In this document: positions 18,898 through 28,923 of the stretch, piece by piece
Layout: each line of letters opens with the position of its first letter
How positions within the stretch are numbered: the first letter of the stretch is position 1
From: Chloroflexota bacterium
GTDB lineage: Bacteria; Chloroflexota; Dehalococcoidia; Lucifugimonadales; UBA826
Length of the DNA: 64,000 nucleotides
NCBI GenBank assembly: GCA_002722155.1
Contig: PBKS01000025.1
Span: 1-64,000 of the forward strand
Direction of reading: 5' to 3'
Notes under the pieces: model-generated
Database searches by the model: none
What the model was told of the DNA's origin: nothing
What the model saw: only the letters and a program-made list of their open reading frames with translations
Made by a program: the position numbers and the translations under genes

Positions 18898-21549
18898 TTA
18901 TACAGGGCGACCGTACATATCTATTTGTTTAATAGGGTGACCTAGGTCTTCCAAACCTTTTTGGACCTTGTCTTTGTCACCGACAACTATTATTTTCGTC
19001 TCATTGGGAAGTAGGTATTTATATGCAGCTTCTCTTACATCGTCGATTGTTAGTTCAGATATTTTCTCAATACTAGTTTTGAAGTAATTTATGGGTAAAT
19101 TGAATGTCGCAATATTAAGTAATTGATAGACAATTTGTTGATTTGATTCAAATTGTGATGGGACGCTTTTGATCAAACCTTCCTTGGCTTTTCTGAATTC
19201 CTCCAGACCTATCGGGTTAGTTTCTCTAATTTGATTTAGTTCTTTCAGAGTTTCAAAGACGGATTCTTTGGTCACCTCGGTCTGGACACTTCCTCTTGCC
19301 AAGAGGATGGAAAAAGGATGCATCCATTCGATAGAAGATTGGAACCCATAGCTGTATCCTTTATCTTGCCTTAAATTCATATTCAATCGACTGGAATAAT
19401 CTCCGCCAAGGATGTAATTAACGAAAGCGAAGGCATGATAGTCGGGGTGTTCTCGTGGTATTGATAGATGGCCTGCCCTCAATATGGATTGAGCCGAACC
19501 AGGCCTATCAACGAGATAAATAATCGGACCATTTTGATCTATTTCATCTGGTGCTGAGGCATAGGTCCTGGGTTCCTGCTGATTTGGAAGTGTCCCAAAT
19601 TTCTTATTCAACAGTTCTACGGATTCCTCGGATGATATATCCCCAACTACGAGAAAGGTTTTGCCGGAATTTTGGATCATATCTTGATATTGACCTTGGA
19701 TATGATCCCTATCTAGCGAATTTACACTTGTTTCGTGCCCGATAATGGTGTGTCCGTAAGGAGACTCGGAACCTAACAAAATAGACCTAGTTGCAATGGA
19801 GGCAGTAGCATCTGCACTATCCTGAATAGACTGTATGTCAGCCATTTTCTCTTTCCGAAGGCGTTCTACCTCTTCAGTGGGGAAGGTAGGATTCAAAATA
19901 GTGTCTGAAATTATTTCTAATCCCTTGCTAGTATTATCTGATAAACCAGAAACAGCTATGAAAGTGTGTTCTCTGGACACATCCTGCGTCAAATGGGACC
20001 CTAGAAATTCCATTTCATTTGCTATTTGAGAGCTGCTTCTATGAGTAGTTCCTTCGAAAAGCATATCGGTCATAAATTTTGATAGCCCTGGTCTGTTTTC
20101 AGGGTCATTTGTTGATCCAGTGTTAATGAGGAGCCCAATGTTAGTTAGAGGTAATTGGGGGCGTTCCACCATCAGGACTTTTATCCCGTTATCCAGCAAT
20201 ATTTCTCGAGGTTTCGGTGGCGAAAAAGCTGGCGGAGTTGAATGCGACGGGACCGTGGTTCGATCAAATTCAGAATTACTAGATTTATTATCCGTAATTG
20301 GTTTTACAGTTAAGCCAACAAAATTGTCATTTAGCAGTTGTGCTGCTTTGGCAACATCCTGTGCTGATACTCTTTTATATCTTTCAACATCACTTTCTAT
20401 AAGACTTGGATCCTTCCCCATCACATTAAAATGATTTAATTGGTCCGCTTTTCCTCCGAACCCACCTATTTTTTCCAATTGTTTTACGTGGTATGAGAGT
20501 ATTCTGTTATGGGCCCTTTGGATTTCTTCATCCGAAGGAGGAACAGCTGATATTTCCCTTAACGATTCTTGTATATCAAAGTAAATCTCTTCTGTTGATA
20601 TTCCTGGGTTCGCTGTCGCAATTATATGAAATTCTCCTGAAATTTCTTGGCCATGGTGATAGGCCTGTATGTCCTTAGTAGTTTGTTTTTCATAGACAAG
20701 TTTCCGTTCCAATGTGGAACTTCTACCGTCCGCAATAATCACCGAAAGTACATCTAGTGCTGCCTGATCTTTTGTAAATTCCGGCGTAGTGGGCCATGCC
20801 AGATACAATCTAGGTAGATGTACCGAGTCTTCTAGGGTAACCCATGTTTGTCCCTTTAAAGATGAATCCATTTGGTGGAATCGACTAATCGTCGGACCAG
20901 GTGGTAAATTACCGAAATACTGGTCGACCAAGTCGAGCGTATAGTCAGGGTTTATATCTCCAGCTATGGCAATACTTGCATTGGATGGATGATAAAACTT
21001 CCTAAAAAAGTCCTTCACATCTTCAATATCTGCCCGGTCAAGGTCTTCTTGAGAACCTATGGTAGGCCAGTTGTATGGATGAGGGGGAGGAAAAAGAAGT
21101 TCTTGTAGTTTTAGGTAAGCCATCCCATAGGGCCTATTCTCATAGCTCTGCCTTCTTTCGTTTTTCACTACTTCTCTCTGTAAATCGAATCTGTCTTGAT
21201 CTAAAGCTTCGAGTAGGAATCCCATTCGATCTGATTCAAGCCAAAGAGCCAACTCAAGATAATTGGATGGCAAATTTTCCCAGTAATTTGTCCTGTCGTT
21301 TGTTGTGGACCCGTTTACGGAAGCACCTATTTCTTGAAGAGGACCAAAATAGTCACTATTGTGATTTTTGGAACCTTCGAACATCACATGTTCAAACAGG
21401 TGCGCGAATCCTGTTTTACCTGGAACCTCATTTTTTGATCCTACGTGATACCAGATATTAACAGCCACAGTTGGTACTGTTTTGTCGACGTGTGTAATGA
21501 CCTCTAGGCCGTTTTGCAGAGTGTGTTTTTCAAATGGAATGGAGATCAT
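18898..21549 (-). CDS. M16 family zinc peptidase (two-domain)
   Basis: GKTGFAHLFEHVMFEGS (HxxEH), second M16 half; 883 aa. Confidence 0.95.
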   Translation of the reverse strand: MISIPFEKHTLQNGLEVITHVDKTVPTVAVNIWYHVGSKNEVPGKTGFAHLFEHVMFEGSKNHNSDYFGPLQEIGASVNGSTTNDRTNYWENLPSNYLELALWLESDRMGFLLEALDQDRFDLQREVVKNERRQSYENRPYGMAYLKLQELLFPPPHPYNWPTIGSQEDLDRADIEDVKDFFRKFYHPSNASIAIAGDINPDYTLDLVDQYFGNLPPGPTISRFHQMDSSLKGQTWVTLEDSVHLPRLYLAWPTTPEFTKDQAALDVLSVIIADGRSSTLERKLVYEKQTTKDIQAYHHGQEISGEFHIIATANPGISTEEIYFDIQESLREISAVPPSDEEIQRAHNRILSYHVKQLEKIGGFGGKADQLNHFNVMGKDPSLIESDVERYKRVSAQDVAKAAQLLNDNFVGLTVKPITDNKSSNSEFDRTTVPSHSTPPAFSPPKPREILLDNGIKVLMVERPQLPLTNIGLLINTGSTNDPENRPGLSKFMTDMLFEGTTHRSSSQIANEMEFLGSHLTQDVSREHTFIAVSGLSDNTSKGLEIISDTILNPTFPTEEVERLRKEKMADIQSIQDSADATASIATRSILLGSESPYGHTIIGHETSVNSLDRDHIQGQYQDMIQNSGKTFLVVGDISSEESVELLNKKFGTLPNQQEPRTYASAPDEIDQNGPIIYLVDRPGSAQSILRAGHLSIPREHPDYHAFAFVNYILGGDYSSRLNMNLRQDKGYSYGFQSSIEWMHPFSILLARGSVQTEVTKESVFETLKELNQIRETNPIGLEEFRKAKEGLIKSVPSQFESNQQIVYQLLNIATFNLPINYFKTSIEKISELTIDDVREAAYKYLLPNETKIIVVGDKDKVQKGLEDLGHPIKQIDMYGRPV

Positions 21550-21552
21550 ATT

Positions 21553-21987
21553 TTACGGTTTGTTTGGAAGGGCTATTATCCCCGTTCCAATGACAAGTTT
21601 TACCCCGTCAGAATTTTCCATCACAATATCACATTCTAATTTAGTGCTTTCCCCTGTTTCATCTTTATCCGTGATTATCCCACTGAAAACAAGATCTTTG
21701 TTGTGAGGAACGGTTCCTCTGAATACAACGTCTATTTTTAAAAGACAAACAGTTTCTGACCAATTAGTAAGGACCTGGGACATCAGGGCTATATTCATTG
21801 CTCCCGGTACTATTGCTTCGTCCAAGCCTTCACTATTTGCGAACTCTTTTGAGGTAAATCTTGAAGGGGTAACTTTTTCGTCTCTAATCGAGACAAATTG
21901 AATGACCTCCTCGTCCGAAACAGTTCTAGTTACAGGTCCGATCTCATCTCCAATATCAACATCTTCGAAATACAGTTTTTCATTCAT
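21553..21987 (-). CDS. MaoC/hotdog-fold dehydratase-like protein
   Basis: YFEDVDIGDEIGPVTRTVSDEEVIQFV; overlaps start-stop with upstream hotdog gene. Confidence 0.8.
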   Translation of the reverse strand: MNEKLYFEDVDIGDEIGPVTRTVSDEEVIQFVSIRDEKVTPSRFTSKEFANSEGLDEAIVPGAMNIALMSQVLTNWSETVCLLKIDVVFRGTVPHNKDLVFSGIITDKDETGESTKLECDIVMENSDGVKLVIGTGIIALPNKP

Positions 21988-22436
21988 CGACTTTTATTCC
22001 TTCTAACAAAAGATTCCGTTACTAAAGCAACCGTCGTATCGTTTTGATTTTTGAAGTGTGTTTCCCAGACAGCAAATACCATCTTTCCGGATCTTCCCGT
22101 CTTTGCATACACATTATCGAGTTTTGTACTTGCGGAAAGGACGTCATCTGGTCGTATTTCAGCTTTGCATTCAATTGCCTGCCCAGCAAAAAAACTTATT
22201 TCACCGAATTCAAGTTTTATGTCCGGTCTTGAGACGCCGGAAACAAATATATTGCAAATTGTGGCAGGAGCTACAATCTCTCCTTCGCCATTTTCATCTC
22301 CTATATATCTGGGATCGGTCTCTCCAGTTGATTTGGCGAAATTAAGAATTGTCTCGCGTGTCAACTTGAAGGTTCCTATGTGGTTCTCTACCCCAAGTAG
22401 ACTTCTGTCATATATGATGCCTTCGTCTGTGGTCAT
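21984..22436 (-). CDS. FAS1-like/MaoC N-terminal hotdog dehydratase
   Basis: MTTDEGIIYDRSLLGVENHIGTFKLTRETILNFAKSTGETDPRY; ORF open from 22466, ATG 22436 has GGAG upstream. Confidence 0.78.
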   Translation of the reverse strand: MTTDEGIIYDRSLLGVENHIGTFKLTRETILNFAKSTGETDPRYIGDENGEGEIVAPATICNIFVSGVSRPDIKLEFGEISFFAGQAIECKAEIRPDDVLSASTKLDNVYAKTGRSGKMVFAVWETHFKNQNDTTVALVTESFVRRNKSR

Positions 22437-22455
22437 AGTTTGCTCCAAAATTATA

Positions 22456-23097
22456 TTAGCTATCAAGTTTTACGGCTTCGAAAGAGCCATTTCGCAGTTG
22501 CTCAACTAGATCATATTCATCCGCAATGTTTTTTTCAAAGCTTGTCATACAGGTGCCAATTGCACTCACTATATGGGCATCGCTTCCACCCGTCCCATGG
22601 TATCCTCTGGCGTTGATTAGTGCTTCTGCTTTTTCACCTTCGCCAGGTCTATTCGAGCCATTGAGTTTCTCAACTGTTCGAACGGTTTCAAAACCTGTCA
22701 TTCCCTTGTCCAGATATTCGGCGAAACCGATTCCAGCTCGTCCCGGATGGGCAGGAATTGCAATCGCTCCATATGTGTCACAGACATCTACGAGATTTTG
22801 TGCGCTCATATTAACATCTGAAAAATCCACTTTGTTAGTGATTTCATCCGAAATTCCATAAACAAGAAAATGTCCGGTGTCTGTGTCTAATTCTGCCCCT
22901 TTTAAAATTATCAAACCACTGTCAGAGGCCAGATTGCTGTAGTCTATATGGTGATCGAATTGCCTGTGTTCAGTTAGAACAAATCCATCGATGGATTTAC
23001 CCTTCTTTCTTAGCACATTGGCCCATTTAATATATTGTTCTACAGTTGCCCTGGAATCGTCGGATGCAACTGAGTGTGTGTGTAAATCAAGGAGCAT
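22456..23097 (-). CDS. PHP domain metal-dependent phosphoesterase
   Basis: MLLDLHTHSVASDDS, LTEHRQFD, IPAHPGR, GSDAH. Confidence 0.9.
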   Translation of the reverse strand: MLLDLHTHSVASDDSRATVEQYIKWANVLRKKGKSIDGFVLTEHRQFDHHIDYSNLASDSGLIILKGAELDTDTGHFLVYGISDEITNKVDFSDVNMSAQNLVDVCDTYGAIAIPAHPGRAGIGFAEYLDKGMTGFETVRTVEKLNGSNRPGEGEKAEALINARGYHGTGGSDAHIVSAIGTCMTSFEKNIADEYDLVEQLRNGSFEAVKLDS

Positions 23098-23207
23098 AAC
23101 AGGATTGAATGTTAGGTCAGTCCCCCCCGCTAGTCAAGAAATTAATGTATTAAACTAAAGGGGCTCCATTTTTCGGATACTAAAAATAAGTAAGGTGCTA
23201 TAAGAAT

Positions 23208-23984
23208 ATGGATTTAGGACTAACTGGAAAAATCGCTTTAGTGACAGGTGGGAGTAGAGGCCTGGGGAGAGAAAGTGCGTTGTCCTTGGCTAGGGAAGGG
23301 GCTAAGGTTGCTATCTGTGGTCGGACACAAGATACCTTGGATGAAACTGTGAACGAAATTAATGGAATGGGCGGGGTTTGTTTTGGGATTCTAGCAGATG
23401 TGTCAGATGGGTCTTCAGTCAGCAATTTGCACGCCTCCGTTGAAGAGACCTTAGGTCCCATAGATATTCTAGTAAATAATGCCGGTGGTACGAAGTCTCG
23501 AGAGGATATAACTCGCACGGCTATAGAAGATTTCAAAGGGACATTTGATTTAAATGTTTTCGGAGCATTCCAACTAATGCAACACGTCATCCCATCCATG
23601 AGAAGTAATGGGTGGGGTAGGGTGATCAATATTGCCTCAATATGGGGCAGGGAGTATGGTGGGAATATATCCTATATGTCGGCGAAAGCAGCTTTGATCG
23701 CTGCTTCCAAACATGCAGCTATTTCTTTGGCCAAGGATGGGATCTTAGTAAACTCTATTGCTCCAGGGTCCATTGAACATCCGGGAGGGTCTTGGGAAAG
23801 GTTTCAGAGTGAAAACACTCCAGAGGTTGTAGACAATTTTATACAAAATAATCTTCCTCTCGGAAAGTTTGGATGGCCGGAACCGCTAGGAGACCTGGTA
23901 GCGTATCTAGCTTCCGATAGATCTGGATTGATTACAGGTTCATGTATTGTCATTGATGGAGGCCAGAGCGTATCAATGATATAG
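23208..23984 (+). CDS. SDR family oxidoreductase (3-oxoacyl-ACP reductase-like)
   Basis: KIALVTGGSRGLGRESAL, NNAGG, YMSAKAALIAASKHAA. Confidence 0.93.
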   Translation: MDLGLTGKIALVTGGSRGLGRESALSLAREGAKVAICGRTQDTLDETVNEINGMGGVCFGILADVSDGSSVSNLHASVEETLGPIDILVNNAGGTKSREDITRTAIEDFKGTFDLNVFGAFQLMQHVIPSMRSNGWGRVINIASIWGREYGGNISYMSAKAALIAASKHAAISLAKDGILVNSIAPGSIEHPGGSWERFQSENTPEVVDNFIQNNLPLGKFGWPEPLGDLVAYLASDRSGLITGSCIVIDGGQSVSMI

Positions 23985-23987
23985 AAC

Positions 23988-24995
23988 TTAATCTTGTAAG
24001 GATCTTTTGGGATTTGGATGATCAAGGACTTCTTTGTTAACCAAATTTTCCGGCATAGTATTTCTGTAAACTCTGACTATCTCACTAGCAGCTCGTTCCT
24101 CTAGTTCTAAGGTGGATTCTTGTGAGAAGAAGGCAGTGTGAGGGGTTATTAGGATGTTTTCTAGCTGCATTAGGGGATGATCTTTCGGAGGTTCATTCTC
24201 GACCATCACATCCAAACCTGCCCCGCCAATTTTACCATTTGACAAGGCATCATAAAGAGCAGATTCGTCAATCAATGGACCGCGTGCGGCATTAATTAGA
24301 AAAGAATCATCCTTCATCAAATCCAATTCTTTAGGGCCAATTATTTTTTCAGTTGCGGGAGTTAGTGGAGCATGAAGAGACACAAAGTCTGATTTTTCTA
24401 ACAATTCTGCTAGACTGACTAATTTTCCGCCATAGGACTCCACAATTTCTTTAGGGGTTATTGGATCAGAGGCGAGTATTTCTAATCCAAATGCTGAAGC
24501 TTTTTCAGCCACTGCTTGCCCTATCCGGCCAAAGCCAACTATTCCAATAGTCTTACCTCGGAGCCTCTTTATCCGCATCGTCAAACCCAAATGCCCCCAG
24601 CCGTCAGTTTTGACTGACTGGTTAAATAAAGCTATTTTCCTGTTCCAAGTGTGCAACATTGCTAGTACATGGTCAGACACTTCATCTACACAATAGTCTG
24701 GTACATAGGTCACAGGTATACCTAATTCAGTAGCTGTAGCTACGTCTATATTGTCGACTCCTACCCCAAATCTACCTATGGCAATACAGTTTTTGGCGGA
24801 TCTGATTACCTTATCTGTAACCTTTGCAAAGCAGGTCATTATTGCATCCACATCTTTTGCCAAATCGATTAGGGTATCTTCGTCTCCGTCGGGGGCAACA
24901 ATTACCTCAGCTCCTGCAGCTTCTAGAACAGCCCTTTCTGGGTCTGTGGTTGGCCATACGTGGTCTGTAATGAGGACTTTCCAACCCATTTTCAT
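23988..24995 (-). CDS. D-isomer-specific 2-hydroxyacid dehydrogenase (CtBP/SerA-like)
   Basis: GKTIGIVGFGRIGQAVAEKA, INAARGPLIDESAL, ITPHTAFFS. Confidence 0.93.
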   Translation of the reverse strand: MKMGWKVLITDHVWPTTDPERAVLEAAGAEVIVAPDGDEDTLIDLAKDVDAIMTCFAKVTDKVIRSAKNCIAIGRFGVGVDNIDVATATELGIPVTYVPDYCVDEVSDHVLAMLHTWNRKIALFNQSVKTDGWGHLGLTMRIKRLRGKTIGIVGFGRIGQAVAEKASAFGLEILASDPITPKEIVESYGGKLVSLAELLEKSDFVSLHAPLTPATEKIIGPKELDLMKDDSFLINAARGPLIDESALYDALSNGKIGGAGLDVMVENEPPKDHPLMQLENILITPHTAFFSQESTLELEERAASEIVRVYRNTMPENLVNKEVLDHPNPKRSLQD

Positions 24996-25005
24996 CTCCC
25001 TCTTT

Positions 25006-26640
25006 TTATGAATTTATTGATGTTAAATCTACTGGCATTGGGTTAAACATACACCCTTCGACAAAAACTTCGAAGAAATCTGGGACCGTTTCCAATTCCA
25101 AATGTTCTATTTCCAAAACTAGCTTTTCTATTTCTGTTCTCATTTTGGTTGATTTGAGCATAAGAATGGCCCCTTCGAGTGAAGCATTTCCTACTTTTTC
25201 AATTTTTTCTAATGGGAAATTGGCTATAAACCCTATATCACGTGCATTTGAGGAATTTATGTAATTTGCAAAACCTCCAGCTAGATACAGTTTGGTTATT
25301 TTATCGATGGGAGTTCCGAAATGCCTCAATGCTAGATATTGCCCACAGTAATTCGCGGATTTTGCTTGCGCCAAGGCACTAATATCAGATCTGTAAAGGC
25401 TCATATCTTCTTTTTCGGAAAACGAGTATTCGTTTGAACCATCTAAGTAAACTCCAAGTTCAGACATCAAATTAGATTTTCTAAGTTCTGCCAATAAATC
25501 AATTAATCCCGAGCCACATATACCCTGAACATTAGTATTTCCAATGGTTTCAATTTCCAAAATTCCATCTCTAATCTTGACTGATTCAACAGCTCCCTCA
25601 TATCCAGGCATACCATAGGTTATTTCTCCGCCTTCAAAGGCTGGTCCAGCGGGGCAAGAAGCAGCAATCATTTTATCTTTTGTCCCTATAATCACCTCAG
25701 TGTTCGTGCCTATGTCTACAAGCATAATGGCATCTTCAGTTTGATCTGCTTTGATAGCAAGTAGATCGGCTGCTACATCTGCCCCTACGTGAGAACCGAT
25801 GAGAGGTCCACTGTAGATGCGTGCTTCTGGAAATATTCGCAAACCAAATTCTTTAGCTTTAGCAATAATGGAAGTCGATTTTCTAGATCCGACCTCGAAT
25901 TGGTTTTGAATCATAGATTTGTAAGGTTTTTCGCCGACAGATTGGACATCAATCCCGAATAGTATGTCTCGCATAGTAGTATTCCCAACAAATACCGCAT
26001 CATAAATTCTTCTTCTGTGAATTTTATGATCATTTAGCATTTCGCCTATTTCATAATTTATCGATGCTAACAGTACCTTCTTTAATTCACCGTTATTTGG
26101 ACCACCATCATAAGAAATTCGGTTCATTACATCAGAACCACCAAACCTCTGAGGATTTTCGAAAGACGAAGTTGCTATAACTTGACCATCTTCCAAATTT
26201 ATTATGCTTAGAACTACGGTGGTAGTTCCGATATCTCCGGCAAGCCCTAGAATATGCCCCTGGTATTTATCAACGTCCCTTCCTTCAATGAGTACCCGTC
26301 CGTTGCTTATTGTGACAAGGCTATCCATCTCTATGTCACGTACGATCCCAGAGGTTAGGATTTTGGGTTGCCTTCGGAGAGTACTGAATTCAACATTGGC
26401 TGATAAATCTTCGACTATTGCTTGGCATGCTAACCTGTAACTTCCTCTTAGGAAATTTTCTTCTCCGCTCAACTTGTTCAAGGATTCAATACCTTTTTTG
26501 ATTTCCACCACACACTCGTGACATTCCCCGTTTCTACCACAGGCAGTTGGTACTCTTATCTGCAAGTCGTCGGCATAATCAAATATAGTTTTGTTAGGGG
26601 ATGTGGGATGTTCTTTGCCGTCGGCAAAAACTGGGGACAT
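25006..26640 (-). CDS. RACo/RamA-like corrinoid activation protein (2Fe-2S ferredoxin + ASKHA, DUF4445 type)
   Basis: N-terminal CGRNGECHECVVE 2Fe-2S motif; ASKHA GLAGDIGTTTVV, MLVDIGTNTEVIIG, CGSGLIDLLAEL, LAGGFANYI. Confidence 0.9.
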   Translation of the reverse strand: MSPVFADGKEHPTSPNKTIFDYADDLQIRVPTACGRNGECHECVVEIKKGIESLNKLSGEENFLRGSYRLACQAIVEDLSANVEFSTLRRQPKILTSGIVRDIEMDSLVTISNGRVLIEGRDVDKYQGHILGLAGDIGTTTVVLSIINLEDGQVIATSSFENPQRFGGSDVMNRISYDGGPNNGELKKVLLASINYEIGEMLNDHKIHRRRIYDAVFVGNTTMRDILFGIDVQSVGEKPYKSMIQNQFEVGSRKSTSIIAKAKEFGLRIFPEARIYSGPLIGSHVGADVAADLLAIKADQTEDAIMLVDIGTNTEVIIGTKDKMIAASCPAGPAFEGGEITYGMPGYEGAVESVKIRDGILEIETIGNTNVQGICGSGLIDLLAELRKSNLMSELGVYLDGSNEYSFSEKEDMSLYRSDISALAQAKSANYCGQYLALRHFGTPIDKITKLYLAGGFANYINSSNARDIGFIANFPLEKIEKVGNASLEGAILMLKSTKMRTEIEKLVLEIEHLELETVPDFFEVFVEGCMFNPMPVDLTSINS

Positions 26641-26713
26641 AATTTATACCTTCAAACTTGAATTGGTTGCAGGCATTTTACAAGGTCTAGATAAAAGTGC
26701 AGATATTTTCAGA

Positions 26714-26959
26714 TTAATTGCCTGTTTCCCAAGCTGATCGGTAATCTAAATCGTCACTGCCCAGGCAAAGAAATAGTTCTGTTACTTTACCTCGTCTATT
26801 CTGATTTCTGCAGCCAAATTTTGCAGTGCACCTGTCTTCAACGTTCTTGTAAGGGCACCTCCAGGATGATACTTCGGAGGCTGTGTCTGATATTGATCTA
26901 AAAATCGTCTCGAGTTTTCCTAGACTTTTCTTATATTTTTCTGGATCGACTGGTTCCAT
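26714..26959 (-). CDS. Small Cys-rich hypothetical protein in corrinoid cluster
   Basis: 81 aa with SWRCPYKNVEDRCTAKFGCRNQ...LFLC; same strand, between activator and corrinoid genes. Confidence 0.65.
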   Translation of the reverse strand: MEPVDPEKYKKSLGKLETIFRSISDTASEVSSWRCPYKNVEDRCTAKFGCRNQNRRGKVTELFLCLGSDDLDYRSAWETGN

Positions 26960-26994
26960 AGTATTGTCTCAATGGTCACCGGATTTAGTAGGTT

Positions 26995-27753
26995 TTATGC
27001 AATGGAACTTACTGAATGTTCTGCTTCAGGGTTCATAAAAGCTTTGGCTAGATCTACACAGGATATTGCATCTTTTCCGTATCCGTCAGCACCCATGTCA
27101 TCAGCAAATTCTTGAGAAAGTGGCGCTCCCCCAACCATGATTTTTACAAAATCTCTCATCTCTACTTCCTCAAATGCATCGATAGTTCTACCCATGTTGG
27201 GCATAGTGGTGGTTAGGAGTGCAGACATTCCTAAAACGCCCGCTTCGTTATCCTCAACCGCCTCTATGAATTCCTCAGGTGAAGTGTCCACCCCTAAATC
27301 GATGACTGTGAATCCGGCGCCTCTCAGCATCATGATGCAGAGATTTTTGCCAATGTCGTGTAAGTCACCTTTTACTGTACCCATTATTACGGTTCCAATG
27401 GGTTCTATTCCAGAAGCAGATAGAATCGGTTCTATATGGGTCATTCCAGCTTTCATGGCGCGTGCGGCTACGAGAACTTCTGGTACAAATATTAGATTGT
27501 CTCGAAATTTAACTCCGACAATTGCCATACCCGCGATAAGCCCTTCATCAAGAATAGTATTGGCTGTAAATCCAGACTCTAAGGCTTCTTTAGTCAGTTG
27601 GTCCACTCTGTTGTTGTCTCCTTTGATTAGGGAGACAGATATGTCTTGCATTAAAGGGTCCGCTTCGTCCCACAAAGAACGAATATGTTGTTGTTCCGAC
27701 GGGTTAGTTACATGTCCTAATTCCGACTCCAAAACTTCATTAGTAACTGGCAT
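26995..27753 (-). CDS. Methyltransferase cognate corrinoid protein
   Basis: B12-binding GTVKGDLHDIGKNLCIMMLRGAGFTVIDLGVDTSPEEF, GGAPLSQEFADDMGADGYG. Confidence 0.96.
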   Translation of the reverse strand: MPVTNEVLESELGHVTNPSEQQHIRSLWDEADPLMQDISVSLIKGDNNRVDQLTKEALESGFTANTILDEGLIAGMAIVGVKFRDNLIFVPEVLVAARAMKAGMTHIEPILSASGIEPIGTVIMGTVKGDLHDIGKNLCIMMLRGAGFTVIDLGVDTSPEEFIEAVEDNEAGVLGMSALLTTTMPNMGRTIDAFEEVEMRDFVKIMVGGAPLSQEFADDMGADGYGKDAISCVDLAKAFMNPEAEHSVSSIA

Positions 27754-27865
27754 ATGGTCTAGGAACCTCTAGTATTTATTGGTCTATGTTCAATTAATTA
27801 TAAATTGAACTCATATTTCGATTTAAAGGTAACAATTATACGTCTATATTGTAAGCATTTACAGG

Positions 27866-28903
27866 CTAACCATGCCTTTCTGCCGTCCAATCTTTAATCG
27901 CTAATGGAATTTCCATTAGGTTTTCTATTTTAGTTGCCAAGGGAATTGCACATTCCGGCCCAATCATCTGAACTCCAGCTTCCAAGCATTTGTATACTTC
28001 CTGCCGGACCTCTTCAGGACCTCTTGCGTATAATGTTTCTGGGTTATTTATATTGCCCACGAGAGTGATACCTCCATCGACTGCGTCCATGGCCTCCTGA
28101 GGGTCATTTTTCGAGTCAAAATGAAAAGAAGCCATTCCTGTCTTGGCGATATATGGCATTCTGTCGACGGTTTTACCACAGATATGCAAAATAAGAGGAA
28201 CATCCAAAATATCCACCATTTCGGTATGAATATCTTGTAAGAATTCTTTATAGTAGGCTCCACTAACAAGGTCCCCTGTGGCGTGATCAGGAAATGTTAG
28301 AGCGTCTGCTCCTGCGTCTATTTGGGCCTGTCCAAATAGTACTGAAATTTCCTTTAATTTTTCCAAAGCTCTTTTTGTTTCTTTAGGATTATCAACTGTA
28401 CCCAAAAGAAAACTCTCGACGCCAAATACATGATAAGCAAGTGTCCATGGCCCCATCGTTTTTCCTACAATTGCTACTTCGTCACCAAACTCATCTTTTA
28501 GCATTCTTATTGAGTCTGTTATAGCTTTCATATCTCGATGTTCAAGAATGTCTGAAGGTATTTTTACATCGTCAGCAGATTTCCATATCGGGTTATACAT
28601 CCGGACGGTGGGCCAGTTGTCTTTTTCTTCCCATTGCATTTCACAGCCAAGTGCAGATGATTCTTGAATTATGCTGAAATAGGGGGAAACTGAATCGAAA
28701 CCTAGTTCGGTGTATCCAGTGGCAGCTAATCTGGCTGCCATTTCTCCGTCCTGACAGGCGTAAGGGAAGGGGGCGTCAACCAAATCCATCAACTCAACTG
28801 TTGCTACATTAGTAGGATTAACTGCGGGGGTTCTATCGACAGGTTTTCCTGCCAACGCATTCATTACTCGTTCTCTTGGTGACATAGTCTCTTGATAAGG
28901 CAT
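27866..28903 (-). CDS. Uroporphyrinogen decarboxylase-family methyltransferase (MtaA/CmuA type)
   Basis: MSPRERVMNALAGKPVDRTPAV; LILHICGKTVDRM Zn-type HxC motif and GPECAIPL. Confidence 0.92.
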   Translation of the reverse strand: MPYQETMSPRERVMNALAGKPVDRTPAVNPTNVATVELMDLVDAPFPYACQDGEMAARLAATGYTELGFDSVSPYFSIIQESSALGCEMQWEEKDNWPTVRMYNPIWKSADDVKIPSDILEHRDMKAITDSIRMLKDEFGDEVAIVGKTMGPWTLAYHVFGVESFLLGTVDNPKETKRALEKLKEISVLFGQAQIDAGADALTFPDHATGDLVSGAYYKEFLQDIHTEMVDILDVPLILHICGKTVDRMPYIAKTGMASFHFDSKNDPQEAMDAVDGGITLVGNINNPETLYARGPEEVRQEVYKCLEAGVQMIGPECAIPLATKIENLMEIPLAIKDWTAERHG

Positions 28904-28923
28904 CTTCTAAAACGCTCCTTCCA

